Below are positions 6,677 through 13,903 of a stretch of 17,754 nt of DNA, in pieces (within the stretch, counting starts at the first letter, position 1; each line of letters starts with the position of its first letter). Source of the stretch: PVC group bacterium (GTDB lineage: Bacteria > Verrucomicrobiota > Kiritimatiellia > UBA8416 > PXDI01); contig PXDI01000005.1 of the NCBI GenBank assembly GCA_003565095.1, positions 1 to 17,754 of the forward strand. Reading direction: 5' to 3'. The translations under genes and the position numbers were made by a program. The notes below the pieces were generated by a model. It ran no database searches and was not told where the DNA came from. It worked only from the letters and a program-made list of their open reading frames with translations.

Positions 6677-9217
6677 TTACTTTCCAATTCCGTCAACAAA
6701 CTGCATTGTTGCTCTGATATAGCGTTCGAACTGGTCGCGATAAATGGCCAGATGTTCCTCGGCCTGTTTACGCAAAGCTTCGGCGGATGCAAGATCGTTC
6801 TCCAGTTTTTCTATCCGCTGCTGCATTACGGTTGTCCGTCGCTGCGCATCTTCACGTTCCTGTGTCTGCGCCTTGGTAAGTTGTGCGACCTCCGCTTCAA
6901 GCTTACGGATTTGTTCGCCTGAAGCTTGCGGCATCTGCTCAAGCTCTTTTACCTTTGCTTCAAGCGTGCGGCGGTTTTCATCCGTGCGCGCCTGCAATTC
7001 CCAATAGGCCTCTTTCAGCCTTTTGACCTCATCATTGGCGATATTTTCCATATGGGATTGCAGGGAGGCGATTTGGCTCATTAAATCGCCCTTGGTTTCC
7101 TCTGTAACTTGCTGCAATTTTGAATAAGTTGCATTCACTCTGGCGAGTTCTTTGCCGGCGCGTTCCAGGCGTTCCTCCAGCAGCCGGCTGCCCGAAAGCG
7201 CTATTTCCAGGCGCTCACTAACCTCGGCAACGCGTCTTTCAGCTTCCTGCCGGCGCTGCGCTTCGTCTTTTGCCACGGCTTCAAGTGCCGCTAAGCGTTC
7301 ATTTAGCTCCGTCACTTGCCCTTCCAGCGTCTGGCGTGAGCGCTCATGTGCCCGCCGCTCAACCTCGAGGTCTCCACGCACCTTTACCAGTTCGGCGTTC
7401 AGTCCGTCGGGAATTCTCTGCAGTTCGGCAATCTGGCTGCGCAATTCGGTTTCGGTTTGCCGATGCTGGTTTAGCTTCTCGGCAATTTGCTGTTCGCGTG
7501 CAGCCAGAGTCTCACGCACAGCCGCCAGCTCATTGTTTGTTTCTGCCAACTGCTGTTCCCGCTGGTTGCTTTCATTGCGCCACTGTGCGACAAGCGCCAG
7601 CGCCTCTTTCATTGAATCTTCAAGTGCCACGTTATCCGTGCGGGCTTTTTCAAGCTGCTGCGCCAGCGCCGCGCTCTCCTCGCGGGTTTGCGCATGTGCA
7701 TTACGTTCCCGGTCAGCCGCCCCCGTTAAATCCTTGATGCTTGCCGCCGCGACATCCAGCGCCTGCTCGCGCTCTGTCAATTTGGTGGTCCATTCGGCGC
7801 GCGCCGCTTCCATGCTGTCTTTCAATGTCTGTGTTGCGGCTTGCTGTACTTTCAGCTCTTCTTGCAGTTTGGCGGCTTCTGCCCGGGCTTCTTTACGCTG
7901 TTTCTCGCTGGCGTCCAGCAATCCGGTCTGTTGCTCGTGCTGCTGCTGCAATTCTGTCAGCAACGCGGCCTGCTTATTGTGGTCAAAAGTCAGTGCTGCA
8001 ATCCGCTCGGCCTGTTCGGAAGTCATTTTTACGGCTTCGGCAACTTCTTGGGCCAGTTTGTCACGTTCAGCGGAAAGCCCGGCAAGCTGTTCTTCGCGCT
8101 GTTTGGTTTTTTCCTGTTCCGCTTTTACTGCCAAGTCGGCCTGCTGGAGCTGGTCTGTCAGTTTCTGTACCTGTTGTTCAGCCTGCGCCACTGCCTGGGC
8201 GTGCGTACGATGCAGTTCCTCAATCTGCTTGCTAAGGGCGCTGATTTCAGCGGTGTGCTTTTGGGTCGCGGTACGGTGGGCCTTCTGGAGCGCGTCGTAT
8301 TCTTTGCGCATTTCTCTCAGGCCGGCTTCAGCATCTTTGGCAGCCTGGTCGCGCTGGGCTAGCCGGCGGGGGGCTTCCTCAACTTCCCGCACGCGCAAGG
8401 CATCCGCCTGCTCCCGTGCCGCCTTTTCGGCTTCCAGCAGGCCGCCCAGTTCGCGAGCTCTTGCGTCCAATAATGCGGATTCCCGCTTAAGTTCGGCAAT
8501 TTCCTTGCGGGCTTCCTCGATAATTCCCTGCGCTACCTGTATTTCCTGTCTGGCGGCCTGCCCGGCTTGGGCAGCTTTGGTTTCTGCTTGTTCTACAGCC
8601 TGTGCCGCCTCCGTTGCGGCCTTCCGTCCGGCAGCGGCCTCGGCCTCCAGTGCGGCGCGTTCGCGCTGATATTCAGCCATTTGTTTTTCAAGCAGCCCGG
8701 CACGGGCAAACAGGTCCCGTTCAGTGGCGGCGCTGGTTTCCTTCAGTTTGGCATGCACATCACGCAGGTCATGCAATTCTTTCCGTACGGTTTCCAGCGT
8801 TGCTGAGACATTGCGCAGTTCGGTTTCGGTCTGGCGCAGTGCGGCGGTCTGAGCATCGAGTTCCTTGCGGCTGGCCGCGGTTTCCCTTTGAATGGCGGCT
8901 TTACCGGCATTCAGCTCGTCAATCCTTTGCTGCAGTTCCTGTTCGCGCTCGCGGGCGGCAGCCATTGCGGCCTGATGTTCGCGGCGTTCGTTTTCCAGTC
9001 CGCTGCGCAACGATTCCATCCGTGCGGCCGCCGCTTCGGTGGCTTTCTGCATTTCTTCAATACCGCTGAACCATTCATCCAATGAAGCTGCCGGCGGCGG
9101 GGGTTCCGCGGCCTCCCGGACGCGTCCGCGGCCCGATGCCTCAGACGTTGTCAGAATCAGCAAAAATGCGGCTGCAACAGCACCGCCAATATATCTTGCG
9201 GCGAAACACTTGCTCAT
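6677..9217 (-). CDS. Giant exported coiled-coil protein
   Basis: This 846-residue protein has a signal peptide (about 1-29: MSKCFAARYIGG, a hydrophobic core, then TTSEASG) and a short Pro-rich region (AAEPPPPAAS). An almost unbroken coiled coil then runs from about 45 to 825, dominated by Glu, Ala, Gln, Lys, Arg and Leu with heptad spacing. It ends in a short non-coiled tail, FERYIRATMQFVDGIG. No catalytic motif or globular domain is visible. The predicted location is the periplasm, where such a rod could span or scaffold; this is inference. Similarity to SMC, myosin or TolA-like proteins would be composition only. The ATG at 9217 was chosen over the one at 9256 because GGAGG lies 8 nt before it and the signal peptide then starts properly. 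It is transcribed divergently from rmuC. Confidence 0.88.
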   Translation of the reverse strand: MSKCFAARYIGGAVAAAFLLILTTSEASGRGRVREAAEPPPPAASLDEWFSGIEEMQKATEAAAARMESLRSGLENERREHQAAMAAAREREQELQQRIDELNAGKAAIQRETAASRKELDAQTAALRQTETELRNVSATLETVRKELHDLRDVHAKLKETSAATERDLFARAGLLEKQMAEYQRERAALEAEAAAGRKAATEAAQAVEQAETKAAQAGQAARQEIQVAQGIIEEARKEIAELKRESALLDARARELGGLLEAEKAAREQADALRVREVEEAPRRLAQRDQAAKDAEAGLREMRKEYDALQKAHRTATQKHTAEISALSKQIEELHRTHAQAVAQAEQQVQKLTDQLQQADLAVKAEQEKTKQREEQLAGLSAERDKLAQEVAEAVKMTSEQAERIAALTFDHNKQAALLTELQQQHEQQTGLLDASEKQRKEARAEAAKLQEELKVQQAATQTLKDSMEAARAEWTTKLTEREQALDVAAASIKDLTGAADRERNAHAQTREESAALAQQLEKARTDNVALEDSMKEALALVAQWRNESNQREQQLAETNNELAAVRETLAAREQQIAEKLNQHRQTETELRSQIAELQRIPDGLNAELVKVRGDLEVERRAHERSRQTLEGQVTELNERLAALEAVAKDEAQRRQEAERRVAEVSERLEIALSGSRLLEERLERAGKELARVNATYSKLQQVTEETKGDLMSQIASLQSHMENIANDEVKRLKEAYWELQARTDENRRTLEAKVKELEQMPQASGEQIRKLEAEVAQLTKAQTQEREDAQRRTTVMQQRIEKLENDLASAEALRKQAEEHLAIYRDQFERYIRATMQFVDGIGK

Positions 9218-9225
9218 GGCCTCTT

Positions 9226-9230
9226 CCTCC
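9226..9230 (-). promoter_or_regulatory. Ribosome binding site deciding the coiled-coil gene start at 9217
   Basis: On the - strand, GGAGG lies 8 nt before the ATG at 9217. The alternative ATG at 9256 is upstream of this site, has no comparable site, and would add 13 polar residues before the signal peptide. Confidence 0.7.
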
Positions 9231-9251
9231 GTAAAGCGGGAATTTGCTCTG

Positions 9252-9280
9252 AACATAAACTTTTATTAATCGAAAGGCAA
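9252..9280 (-). promoter_or_regulatory. Sigma70-like promoter for the coiled-coil gene
   Basis: On the - strand, TTGCCT (-35, at 9280-9275) is separated by exactly 17 nt from TATGTT (-10, at 9257-9252). Transcription would begin near 9245, giving a leader of about 28 nt that contains the GGAGG at 9230-9226. Spacing and position are good; the hexamers each deviate from consensus, and sigma preference in this organism is unknown. Confidence 0.4.
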
Positions 9281-9308
9281 CAATCTTCATATTTTTTTTG
9301 ATAATATG

Positions 9309-9340
9309 TTGCAAGCCGGATAAACATAAGCAATTATACT
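9309..9340 (+). promoter_or_regulatory. Possible promoter for rmuC
   Basis: TATACT at 9335-9340 is a good -10 hexamer, located 26 bp before the rmuC ATG. The nearest -35-like word, TTGCAA at 9309-9314, is 20 nt upstream, longer than ideal. An alternative, TTGATA (9298-9303) with TAAACA (9321-9326), has 17-nt spacing but a poor -10. The region is A+T-rich, as expected for a divergent promoter area. Confidence 0.3.
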
Positions 9341-9366
9341 GCTGATACAAATAAAGGTGTCGATAC

Positions 9367-10680
9367 ATGCTGTATATTTTAACGGCTCTTCTATTAATAG
9401 CAATCGGGTTGCAGGTCTGGTGGCGCATCAAGGATGTTCCGGCGGCTGCCGAGCTGGCCGGATTACGTGCGCGTGATGCCGAAAGCCGGGAGAATGCCAG
9501 GCTGCTGCAGGAGCAGGCGCAGGCGAACCAGGAGCTCATGATCCAGAATACACGGTTGAGCGCTGAGCTGGAAAACGAGCGTCGTTCGGCGGCCGAAAAG
9601 CTGCAATTACTGGAAGACAGTGAAGTCCGACTGAAGAAGGACTTTGAGAATCTTGCCAACCGCATTTTTGAAGATCGCGGCAAGGCTTTGACTGAGCTGA
9701 ACCGCGACAGGATCGGTACGCTTTTGCAGCCTTTTCGTGAGCAGCTTGATTTTTTCAGAAAACGGGTTGACGAGGTACACAATAAGGATGTTGAGTTATC
9801 CGGCCGGCTGTTGGAGCAGGTGCGTCAATTGCAGGCATTAAGCAACAAGGTCAGCGATGATGCCAATAATCTTGCTAAAGCGATCAAGGGTGACTCAAAA
9901 CGGCAGGGTGACTGGGGGGAATTGATTGTTTCGCGCATATTTGAGGCATCCGGGCTGGAGCGCGGGCGCGAATTTGATGAACAGCGTTCTTTCCGTGATG
10001 CAAACGGCGGGTTGAAGAAACCGGACTTTGTGGTATATCTTCCGGAAAACAAAGCCCTGATTGTTGATGCCAAGGTGTCGCTGACGGCGTTTGACCGCTT
10101 TTGCGCGGCTGATGATGAGCTGGCGCGTACTGCCGCTTTGGCGGAGCATGTGAAATCGGTGCGCCGCCACGTTGAAGAGTTGAGCGCCAAAGATTACAGC
10201 AGCCTGATGGGGAACCGTTCGTTGGATTTTGTTATTATGTGCATACCTTTGGAGCCGGCATATCAGGCGGCGATGCAGGGAGATCCTAATCTGCTATATG
10301 ATCTGGCGCGCACGCGGGTGGTTATCAGCGGTCCGGCTACGCTGGTGATAACCTTGAAGCTGATTGCGCAGATCTGGCGCCGCGAACACGAGAACAACAA
10401 TGCGGAGAAGATTGCAGAGCGGGCGGGGCGGATGTATGATCAGGTTGCGCTGGTGATTGATGCGATGGATGATGCACAGAAGAAGCTTTCCGGGGTGTCG
10501 GGATCTTTTGAGTTGGCGATGAAGCGGCTGAAAGACGGCCGGGGAAATCTGGTTGGCCGGATTGAGGAGTTACGTCGGCTGGGGGCCAAGGTAAACAAGC
10601 AGTTGCCCGGGGAACTGGTGGACAGCGCTGCTGCGGAAGGAGCTGTCCAGTCAGCGGAGGCAGCGGTTATTTCTGACTAA
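9367..10680 (+). CDS. rmuC: DNA recombination protein RmuC homologue
   Basis: RmuC proteins are membrane-anchored, nuclease-like proteins that limit DNA inversion at short inverted repeats in E. coli; their exact reaction is not settled. The 437 residues start with a membrane helix (about 2-18), followed by a coiled coil (about 28-95) and the RmuC core (about 100-410). Family landmarks are KRQGDWGE at 178-185, the PD-(D/E)xK-like pair KPDFVVYLP (D220) and LIVDAK (D234, K236), DFVIMCIPLEPAY at 287-299, and VVISGPATLVITLKLIAQIW at 318-337. GGTG lies 7 nt before the ATG. The gene is followed 18 bp later by a histidine kinase gene, probably in the same transcript, and is divergent from the coiled-coil gene. 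Confidence 0.93.
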   Translation: MLYILTALLLIAIGLQVWWRIKDVPAAAELAGLRARDAESRENARLLQEQAQANQELMIQNTRLSAELENERRSAAEKLQLLEDSEVRLKKDFENLANRIFEDRGKALTELNRDRIGTLLQPFREQLDFFRKRVDEVHNKDVELSGRLLEQVRQLQALSNKVSDDANNLAKAIKGDSKRQGDWGELIVSRIFEASGLERGREFDEQRSFRDANGGLKKPDFVVYLPENKALIVDAKVSLTAFDRFCAADDELARTAALAEHVKSVRRHVEELSAKDYSSLMGNRSLDFVIMCIPLEPAYQAAMQGDPNLLYDLARTRVVISGPATLVITLKLIAQIWRREHENNNAEKIAERAGRMYDQVALVIDAMDDAQKKLSGVSGSFELAMKRLKDGRGNLVGRIEELRRLGAKVNKQLPGELVDSAAAEGAVQSAEAAVISD

Positions 10681-10698
10681 TAAAAGCGGGAGAAGAGC

Positions 10699-11910
10699 AT
10701 GTCAGACGCGTTGCTTGAGATTGTGCAGTTGTCGTTATCCAGCGCCCCCGAAGAAATGCTGTGTGCGTCACTGCAAACCTGTATTCGTATTACCGGGGCT
10801 TCCGGCGGTTCCGTGCTGGCTGAAGAGGGGCCGCATCTTAAGTTTCTTTTTTCGAATGCCGGCGAATTAATCGGCCGGACAGTGCCTTTTGAGAGTCTGG
10901 CGGGGCATTGCATGCGCTCCAACCGGGTGATTTACACATATGCGCCGTCTGACAGCCGTCATTATGGCGGCGTTGACTCTGAGACCATGCAAGCCACCCG
11001 TTATTTGCTAAGTATTCCGCTGCCGTCGATTCATCAAAGCGCTTCCGATAAACCCCCTGCCGCCGGTGCAGTGCTGCAATTGCTGTTTGATGATCCGGTT
11101 TGCAGCAATATTGATGTTTCTGCGGGAGCGTGTGAATTTGAGGTAGAACGCTTTCGTGAGAGTGATGCGGCCGCCGGCCGGCTGGCGGAACTGTTTATGA
11201 TTCTGCCGTTGCTGGTGCTGGGGCTTGAAGTCATGACCCTGCGTCAGACCTCTTATCAGGCCATTCACGAACTGAAAAACAAGCTGATAGCGGCGCATTC
11301 ATGGCTCGATTACCTGAAGGAGGATTTGACGGCGCAGAATCCGGCAATTATGGAGAATGCTGCGGTGGCCGAGGATTTCGAGTTGGCGGAATCTTCCGTG
11401 CGGCAAGGTTCCGAGCTGGCCAAAACCTGGCTGCAGTTTACGAAAATGTACCAGCCTGATTTTGAGGAAGTGCAGATAACCGGGATATTGGAGCGGGTGG
11501 CGGCTTCGGCGCGTGCGCTGGCGCGTGAAGCGGGCTGTGCGGGATTTACGGTCAAGCTTGAAACCACCGGGGAGATACCGGAGCGCCAACTGGATGCCGC
11601 CAAGCTGGAGATGGCGTTTTATAATTTATGTAAGAACGCTGTGGAGGCTTTGGTTGAACATAATACAGAAGCTCCGCAGATTCTGATCAGTTGCCGCAAT
11701 GAAGACGGCCGGCTGTTGGTGACGGTTGCGGATAACGGGCCGGGAATGCCTTCCGAGATAGCCGGGAACCTTTTTATTGCATTCAAGACCAAGAAAGAGG
11801 GCGGAACCGGGTTGGGGTTAACCATTGCCAAGAAAATTGTTGACCTGCATGGTGGCAGCATTGAATGCTTTACCGGAGCGGAGGGGACCCGTTTTGTGGT
11901 GGGGATATGA
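10699..11910 (+). CDS. Soluble GAF-type sensor histidine kinase
   Basis: This 403-residue protein is a histidine kinase without any clear membrane segment or signal peptide, so it is cytosolic. Residues about 5-175 look like a GAF sensor domain (helix, then SGGSVLAEEG, later a beta-rich core with LSIPLP and AAGAVLQLLF). The ligand is unknown. The dimerisation helix carries the H-box YQAIHELKNKL with phospho-acceptor H190. The ATPase domain has the N-box FYNLCKNAVEAL (N313), G1 box DNGPGM at 345-350 and G2 box GTGLGL at 369-374. The HELKN box is of the NtrB/PilS-like type. GGGAG lies 6 nt before the ATG, and rmuC ends 18 bp upstream. No partner receiver is attached; the nearest is the stand-alone receiver at 12327-12884, beyond a repeat-rich gap, which is a plausible but unproven partner. 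Confidence 0.9.
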   Translation: MSDALLEIVQLSLSSAPEEMLCASLQTCIRITGASGGSVLAEEGPHLKFLFSNAGELIGRTVPFESLAGHCMRSNRVIYTYAPSDSRHYGGVDSETMQATRYLLSIPLPSIHQSASDKPPAAGAVLQLLFDDPVCSNIDVSAGACEFEVERFRESDAAAGRLAELFMILPLLVLGLEVMTLRQTSYQAIHELKNKLIAAHSWLDYLKEDLTAQNPAIMENAAVAEDFELAESSVRQGSELAKTWLQFTKMYQPDFEEVQITGILERVAASARALAREAGCAGFTVKLETTGEIPERQLDAAKLEMAFYNLCKNAVEALVEHNTEAPQILISCRNEDGRLLVTVADNGPGMPSEIAGNLFIAFKTKKEGGTGLGLTIAKKIVDLHGGSIECFTGAEGTRFVVGI

Positions 11911-11960
11911 TGTTGGCGGCAAGAGTCTAGAAGACGTTGTGTGAAAAGTAATGAAAACGG

Positions 11961-11992
11961 TATGTGAGTATGTGAGTGTGTGAGGGTGTGGG
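11961..11992 (+). repeat. G-rich octamer tandem array (arm 1)
   Basis: Four consecutive 8-bp units: TATGTGAG, TATGTGAG, TGTGTGAG, GGTGTGGG. The last 16 bp resemble arm 2 downstream; the exact 17-bp word TGTGAGTGTGTGAGGGT occurs at 11971-11987 and at 12078-12094. Confidence 0.7.
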
Positions 11993-12001
11993 TGAAAAAA
12001 A

Positions 12002-12033
12002 CTTTGTCGCGAGCTTTGTCGCGAGCTTTGTCG
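12002..12033 (+). repeat. 12-bp tandem repeat, about 2.7 copies
   Basis: The unit CTTTGTCGCGAG is repeated exactly at 12002-12013 and 12014-12025, followed by the first 8 bases of a third copy. The unit contains the palindromic core TCGCGA. No flanking gene reads through it. Confidence 0.85.
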
Positions 12034-12052
12034 GGTCTGGCCTGGCGGCGAG

Positions 12053-12066
12053 CAGACTGCAGACTG
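12053..12066 (+). repeat. 7-bp tandem duplication
   Basis: CAGACTG occurs twice without a gap, just before the second G-rich array. It may be a replication-slippage product. Confidence 0.5.
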
Positions 12067-12075
12067 AGGCGTGGG

Positions 12076-12099
12076 TGTGTGAGTGTGTGAGGGTTTTGG
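12076..12099 (+). repeat. G-rich octamer tandem array (arm 2)
   Basis: TGTGTGAG, TGTGTGAG, GGTTTTGG: the same 8-bp unit and phase as arm 1, with which it shares a 17-bp exact match about 107 bp away. Confidence 0.65.
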
Positions 12100-12165
12100 A
12101 TGAGCATAGTAAAAAAATTGTGTATCTCATGCAGTCAGGTTAGAGAAGATGGGGCCGAATATGAA

Positions 12166-12213
12166 CTCCCAATCTCCCATACCCACGCACTCCCATACTC
12201 CCACACTCACACA
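12166..12213 (-). repeat. Inverted octamer array (arm 3), six units
   Basis: On the + strand six consecutive octamers read CTCCCAAT, CTCCCATA, CCCACGCA, CTCCCATA, CTCCCACA, CTCACACA. Read on the - strand they are variants of the same TGTGTGAG-type unit as arms 1 and 2, with G-runs. The array is therefore an inverted copy, able to pair with the upstream arms. Confidence 0.75.
12168..12202 (-). other. G-quadruplex motif on the - strand
   Basis: Five GGG runs on the - strand (CCC on + at 12168-12170, 12176-12178, 12182-12184, 12192-12194 and 12200-12202) are separated by loops of 5, 3, 7 and 5 nt. This meets the standard pattern of four or more G3 tracts with loops of 1-7 nt. It would lie in the template strand for the downstream receiver gene. 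Confidence 0.65.
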
Positions 12214-12268
12214 CAAACACAGGGGAGAACAACCAATTAGCTCCAAGTATTTGATGAAACGACGATTA

Positions 12269-12284
12269 GCCCCAAGACTGGGGC
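12269..12284 (+). promoter_or_regulatory. Small hairpin upstream of the receiver gene
   Basis: GCCCCA and TGGGGC pair perfectly around the loop AGAC. There is no T-run after it, so it is a poor terminator. It lies 42 bp before the receiver ATG and could be a leader RNA stem or a protein-binding palindrome. Confidence 0.35.
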
Positions 12285-12326
12285 GCAATTCTTGACAGAA
12301 CGCCTAAATAACAGGGGAGATAAAAG

Positions 12327-12884
12327 ATGAGTAATCAAAAACCGTTGGATGCGGGTGCGCTGGATGACGGGATGTCTTACAGTGAGTTTCTCGGGATCAT
12401 CAAGCGCAATATGGATCCCAACAGCAATACAGTGTTGCTGGTGGACGATGAACGTGCCATCAGGGCGAAGGTGGCGCGCGATGTGGCGGCATGTGATTCC
12501 TCGCTGGTGACTTTTCAGGCCGCCAACGGCAAGGAGGCGCTGGAACGTCTGGCGGAAATCCGCAAGAAGTATGTGCATGATCCTTTGTTCATTGTGCTGG
12601 ACTTAAACATGCCGATTATGGATGGCTGGGAAACAATCGCGGAACTTAAGAAAGACTACGAGGCGGCCGGAAAGCCGCAGGGGATTCCGGTGATCGTGCT
12701 TTCGTCAACCAGCGGAGAGAAGGGGGCGCTTTTTCTAAAAAGAAGTGTGCATCAAGGGAAGTCCGGCTACAAGCCGCTGGTTTGTGTTGCCAAGGAAGCG
12801 TGTGTTGACAAGGGGCGCTATGACGCAAGCGGAGAGCGCGGGTTGATGGCCTGGCTGAAATATTTCACCGAAGCCGGCAAATAA
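12327..12884 (+). CDS. Stand-alone response regulator receiver (CheY-like)
   Basis: This 185-residue single-domain receiver has an N-terminal extension of about 33 residues (with MSYSEFLGIIKRN) before VLLVDDE. The acidic pair is D40/D41 and the phospho-acceptor is D92 in VLDLNMPIMDGWE. The Ser/Thr position is within LSSTSGE (126-128), and the likely conserved Lys-Pro is K149-P150 in GYKPL. The D92-to-Lys spacing is 57, about five more than CheY, matching a small insertion before the LSSTS strand. The C-terminal part (about 150-185) is atypical, Lys/Cys-containing and ends WLKYFTEAG. There is no DNA-binding or enzymatic output domain, so it would act by binding a partner or as a phosphorelay intermediate. 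Likely donors are the nearby kinases, unproven. It is convergent with sppA, with a 2-bp gap between the stops. Confidence 0.88.
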   Translation: MSNQKPLDAGALDDGMSYSEFLGIIKRNMDPNSNTVLLVDDERAIRAKVARDVAACDSSLVTFQAANGKEALERLAEIRKKYVHDPLFIVLDLNMPIMDGWETIAELKKDYEAAGKPQGIPVIVLSSTSGEKGALFLKRSVHQGKSGYKPLVCVAKEACVDKGRYDASGERGLMAWLKYFTEAGK

Positions 12885-12886
12885 GA

Positions 12887-13903
12887 TTATATGCCGCGAT
12901 AATAGAGGAAGCGGGCTTCGCGCGGCTGCTGTAATATTGTAAACGGATTAAAGCCTTCAATCCGGCGCAATAGCCCCGAAAGGCGCATAGGTTCATCGTA
13001 GCGGAAAATGACCAGGTCATCTTTCTGCAGCAGTTCCGCCATTGCAAGGCGGGCATCTTTCCAGTAGCCGATCTGGTCAATTAATCCGGCTTCGACGGCC
13101 TGATCAGCCAGCATAATGCGGCCGTCATTCAGCAGGGGCCGAGCTTCTTCCGGAATGGTCCGGTGTTTTTCCACCAGTCCGGCAAAGCGCGCATTCAATT
13201 GATCCACCATTTCCTGCAGCATTGCATACTGCTCTGGATCGATGTCGCGTAACGGATTCAGTAAATCCTTGTGGTCGCCGGATTTGATTGTTACATCGCT
13301 AATGCCGATTTTTCCGGCAAGTTCACGCAGATTCAGGGCTTGAATCAGTACCCCGATCGAGCCGGTTATGCTGGTCGGGTGGGCGATAATCCGGTCACCG
13401 GCCAGTGCAACGTAGTATGCGCCGGAGGCCGCCACGTCACCGAAGATGCAGACAATCCGGCGGCGCGGATCGGCGGCCTTGAATTCAAGCAGGGCGTTGT
13501 ACAGAATGTCACTGGCGGTAATGCCGCCGCCGCCGCTGTCAATTTCAAGAATTAATCCCAGAACTTCGGGGTCATTTGTAGCGCGCCGGATGGATTTCAA
13601 GGCAAAAGAGGCGGATCCGCCTGTACTCCATATGCGGGCACTGTCATCCAGCATAATCATTCCGGTCAGCGGTATCCGCACAATCTTTGTATTGCCGCGT
13701 CCTTCAGACCATTTCTCGTTGAGCGGCGGCAGTTCATCGGCCCCGAAGTGCGGACCGCCAAAATGCAGTTTGCGGTAGTCTTCGACCGAGAGCCGTCCCA
13801 GCAGGGTACCTGCCAGCAAGGCGATAATGACAGTCTGGATAATGACCAGCAGCAGGCAGCCGCAGCCGGGGCGTTTCCGGACGTGTGGGACAGGCGGCGG
13901 CAT
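12887..13903 (-). CDS. sppA: Signal peptide peptidase SppA-type serine protease (S49)
   Basis: SppA-type enzymes are membrane-anchored serine proteases that degrade cleaved signal peptides and, in some bacteria, affect envelope stress. The 338 residues have a basic N-terminus and one membrane helix (about 14-36), with the protease domain on the outer face. The nucleophile is S160 in DVAASGAYY and the general base K212 in SGDHKDLLNP. Their 52-residue spacing equals what I recall for the short Bacillus enzyme, so this is the short form, not the duplicated E. coli type. The upstream oxyanion-region motif reads DSGGGG at 122-127 rather than the usual NSPGG. The start ATG overlaps the stop of the hybrid kinase by one base (TAATG), so it is probably translated from the same mRNA by reinitiation. 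The C-terminal tail (about 300-338) is ordinary and without repeats. Confidence 0.92.
   Translation of the reverse strand: MPPPVPHVRKRPGCGCLLLVIIQTVIIALLAGTLLGRLSVEDYRKLHFGGPHFGADELPPLNEKWSEGRGNTKIVRIPLTGMIMLDDSARIWSTGGSASFALKSIRRATNDPEVLGLILEIDSGGGGITASDILYNALLEFKAADPRRRIVCIFGDVAASGAYYVALAGDRIIAHPTSITGSIGVLIQALNLRELAGKIGISDVTIKSGDHKDLLNPLRDIDPEQYAMLQEMVDQLNARFAGLVEKHRTIPEEARPLLNDGRIMLADQAVEAGLIDQIGYWKDARLAMAELLQKDDLVIFRYDEPMRLSGLLRRIEGFNPFTILQQPREARFLYYRGI

Larger units (their letters stand above)
11911..12326. other. Gene-free, repeat-rich intergenic region
   Basis: This 416-bp interval between the kinase and receiver genes holds no convincing gene. It contains two G-rich octamer arrays, an inverted C-rich octamer array, a 12-bp tandem repeat, a 7-bp duplication and a G-quadruplex motif, each listed separately. 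It ends with a small hairpin and the receiver ribosome binding site (AGGGGAG at 12313-12319, 7 nt before the ATG). The word ACAGGGGAGA occurs at 12219-12228 and again at 12311-12320. I could not identify a good promoter in it. Open frames on the - strand here only translate the repeats. Confidence 0.7.

Noticed and set aside
7152..8669. 505-residue open frame on the + strand, Ser/Arg/Cys-rich
   Set aside because: It lies entirely antisense to the coiled-coil gene. Its length follows from the biased Glu/Ala/Gln/Lys/Leu codons on the other strand, and it has no natural protein composition or start signal.
11619..12107. 162-residue - strand open frame with DKARDKARDK and THSHTH repeats
   Set aside because: The repeats are simply the translated 12-bp and octamer DNA repeats, and the remainder is antisense to the kinase ATPase domain.
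12292..12297. Perfect TTGACA -35 hexamer upstream of the receiver gene
   Set aside because: No acceptable -10 lies 16-18 nt downstream; that position is the GGGGAG ribosome binding site. TAAATA is only 7 nt away.
11911..12326. Possible CRISPR array
   Set aside because: Units are 8 or 12 bp and directly contiguous, without spacers, and no cas genes are present.
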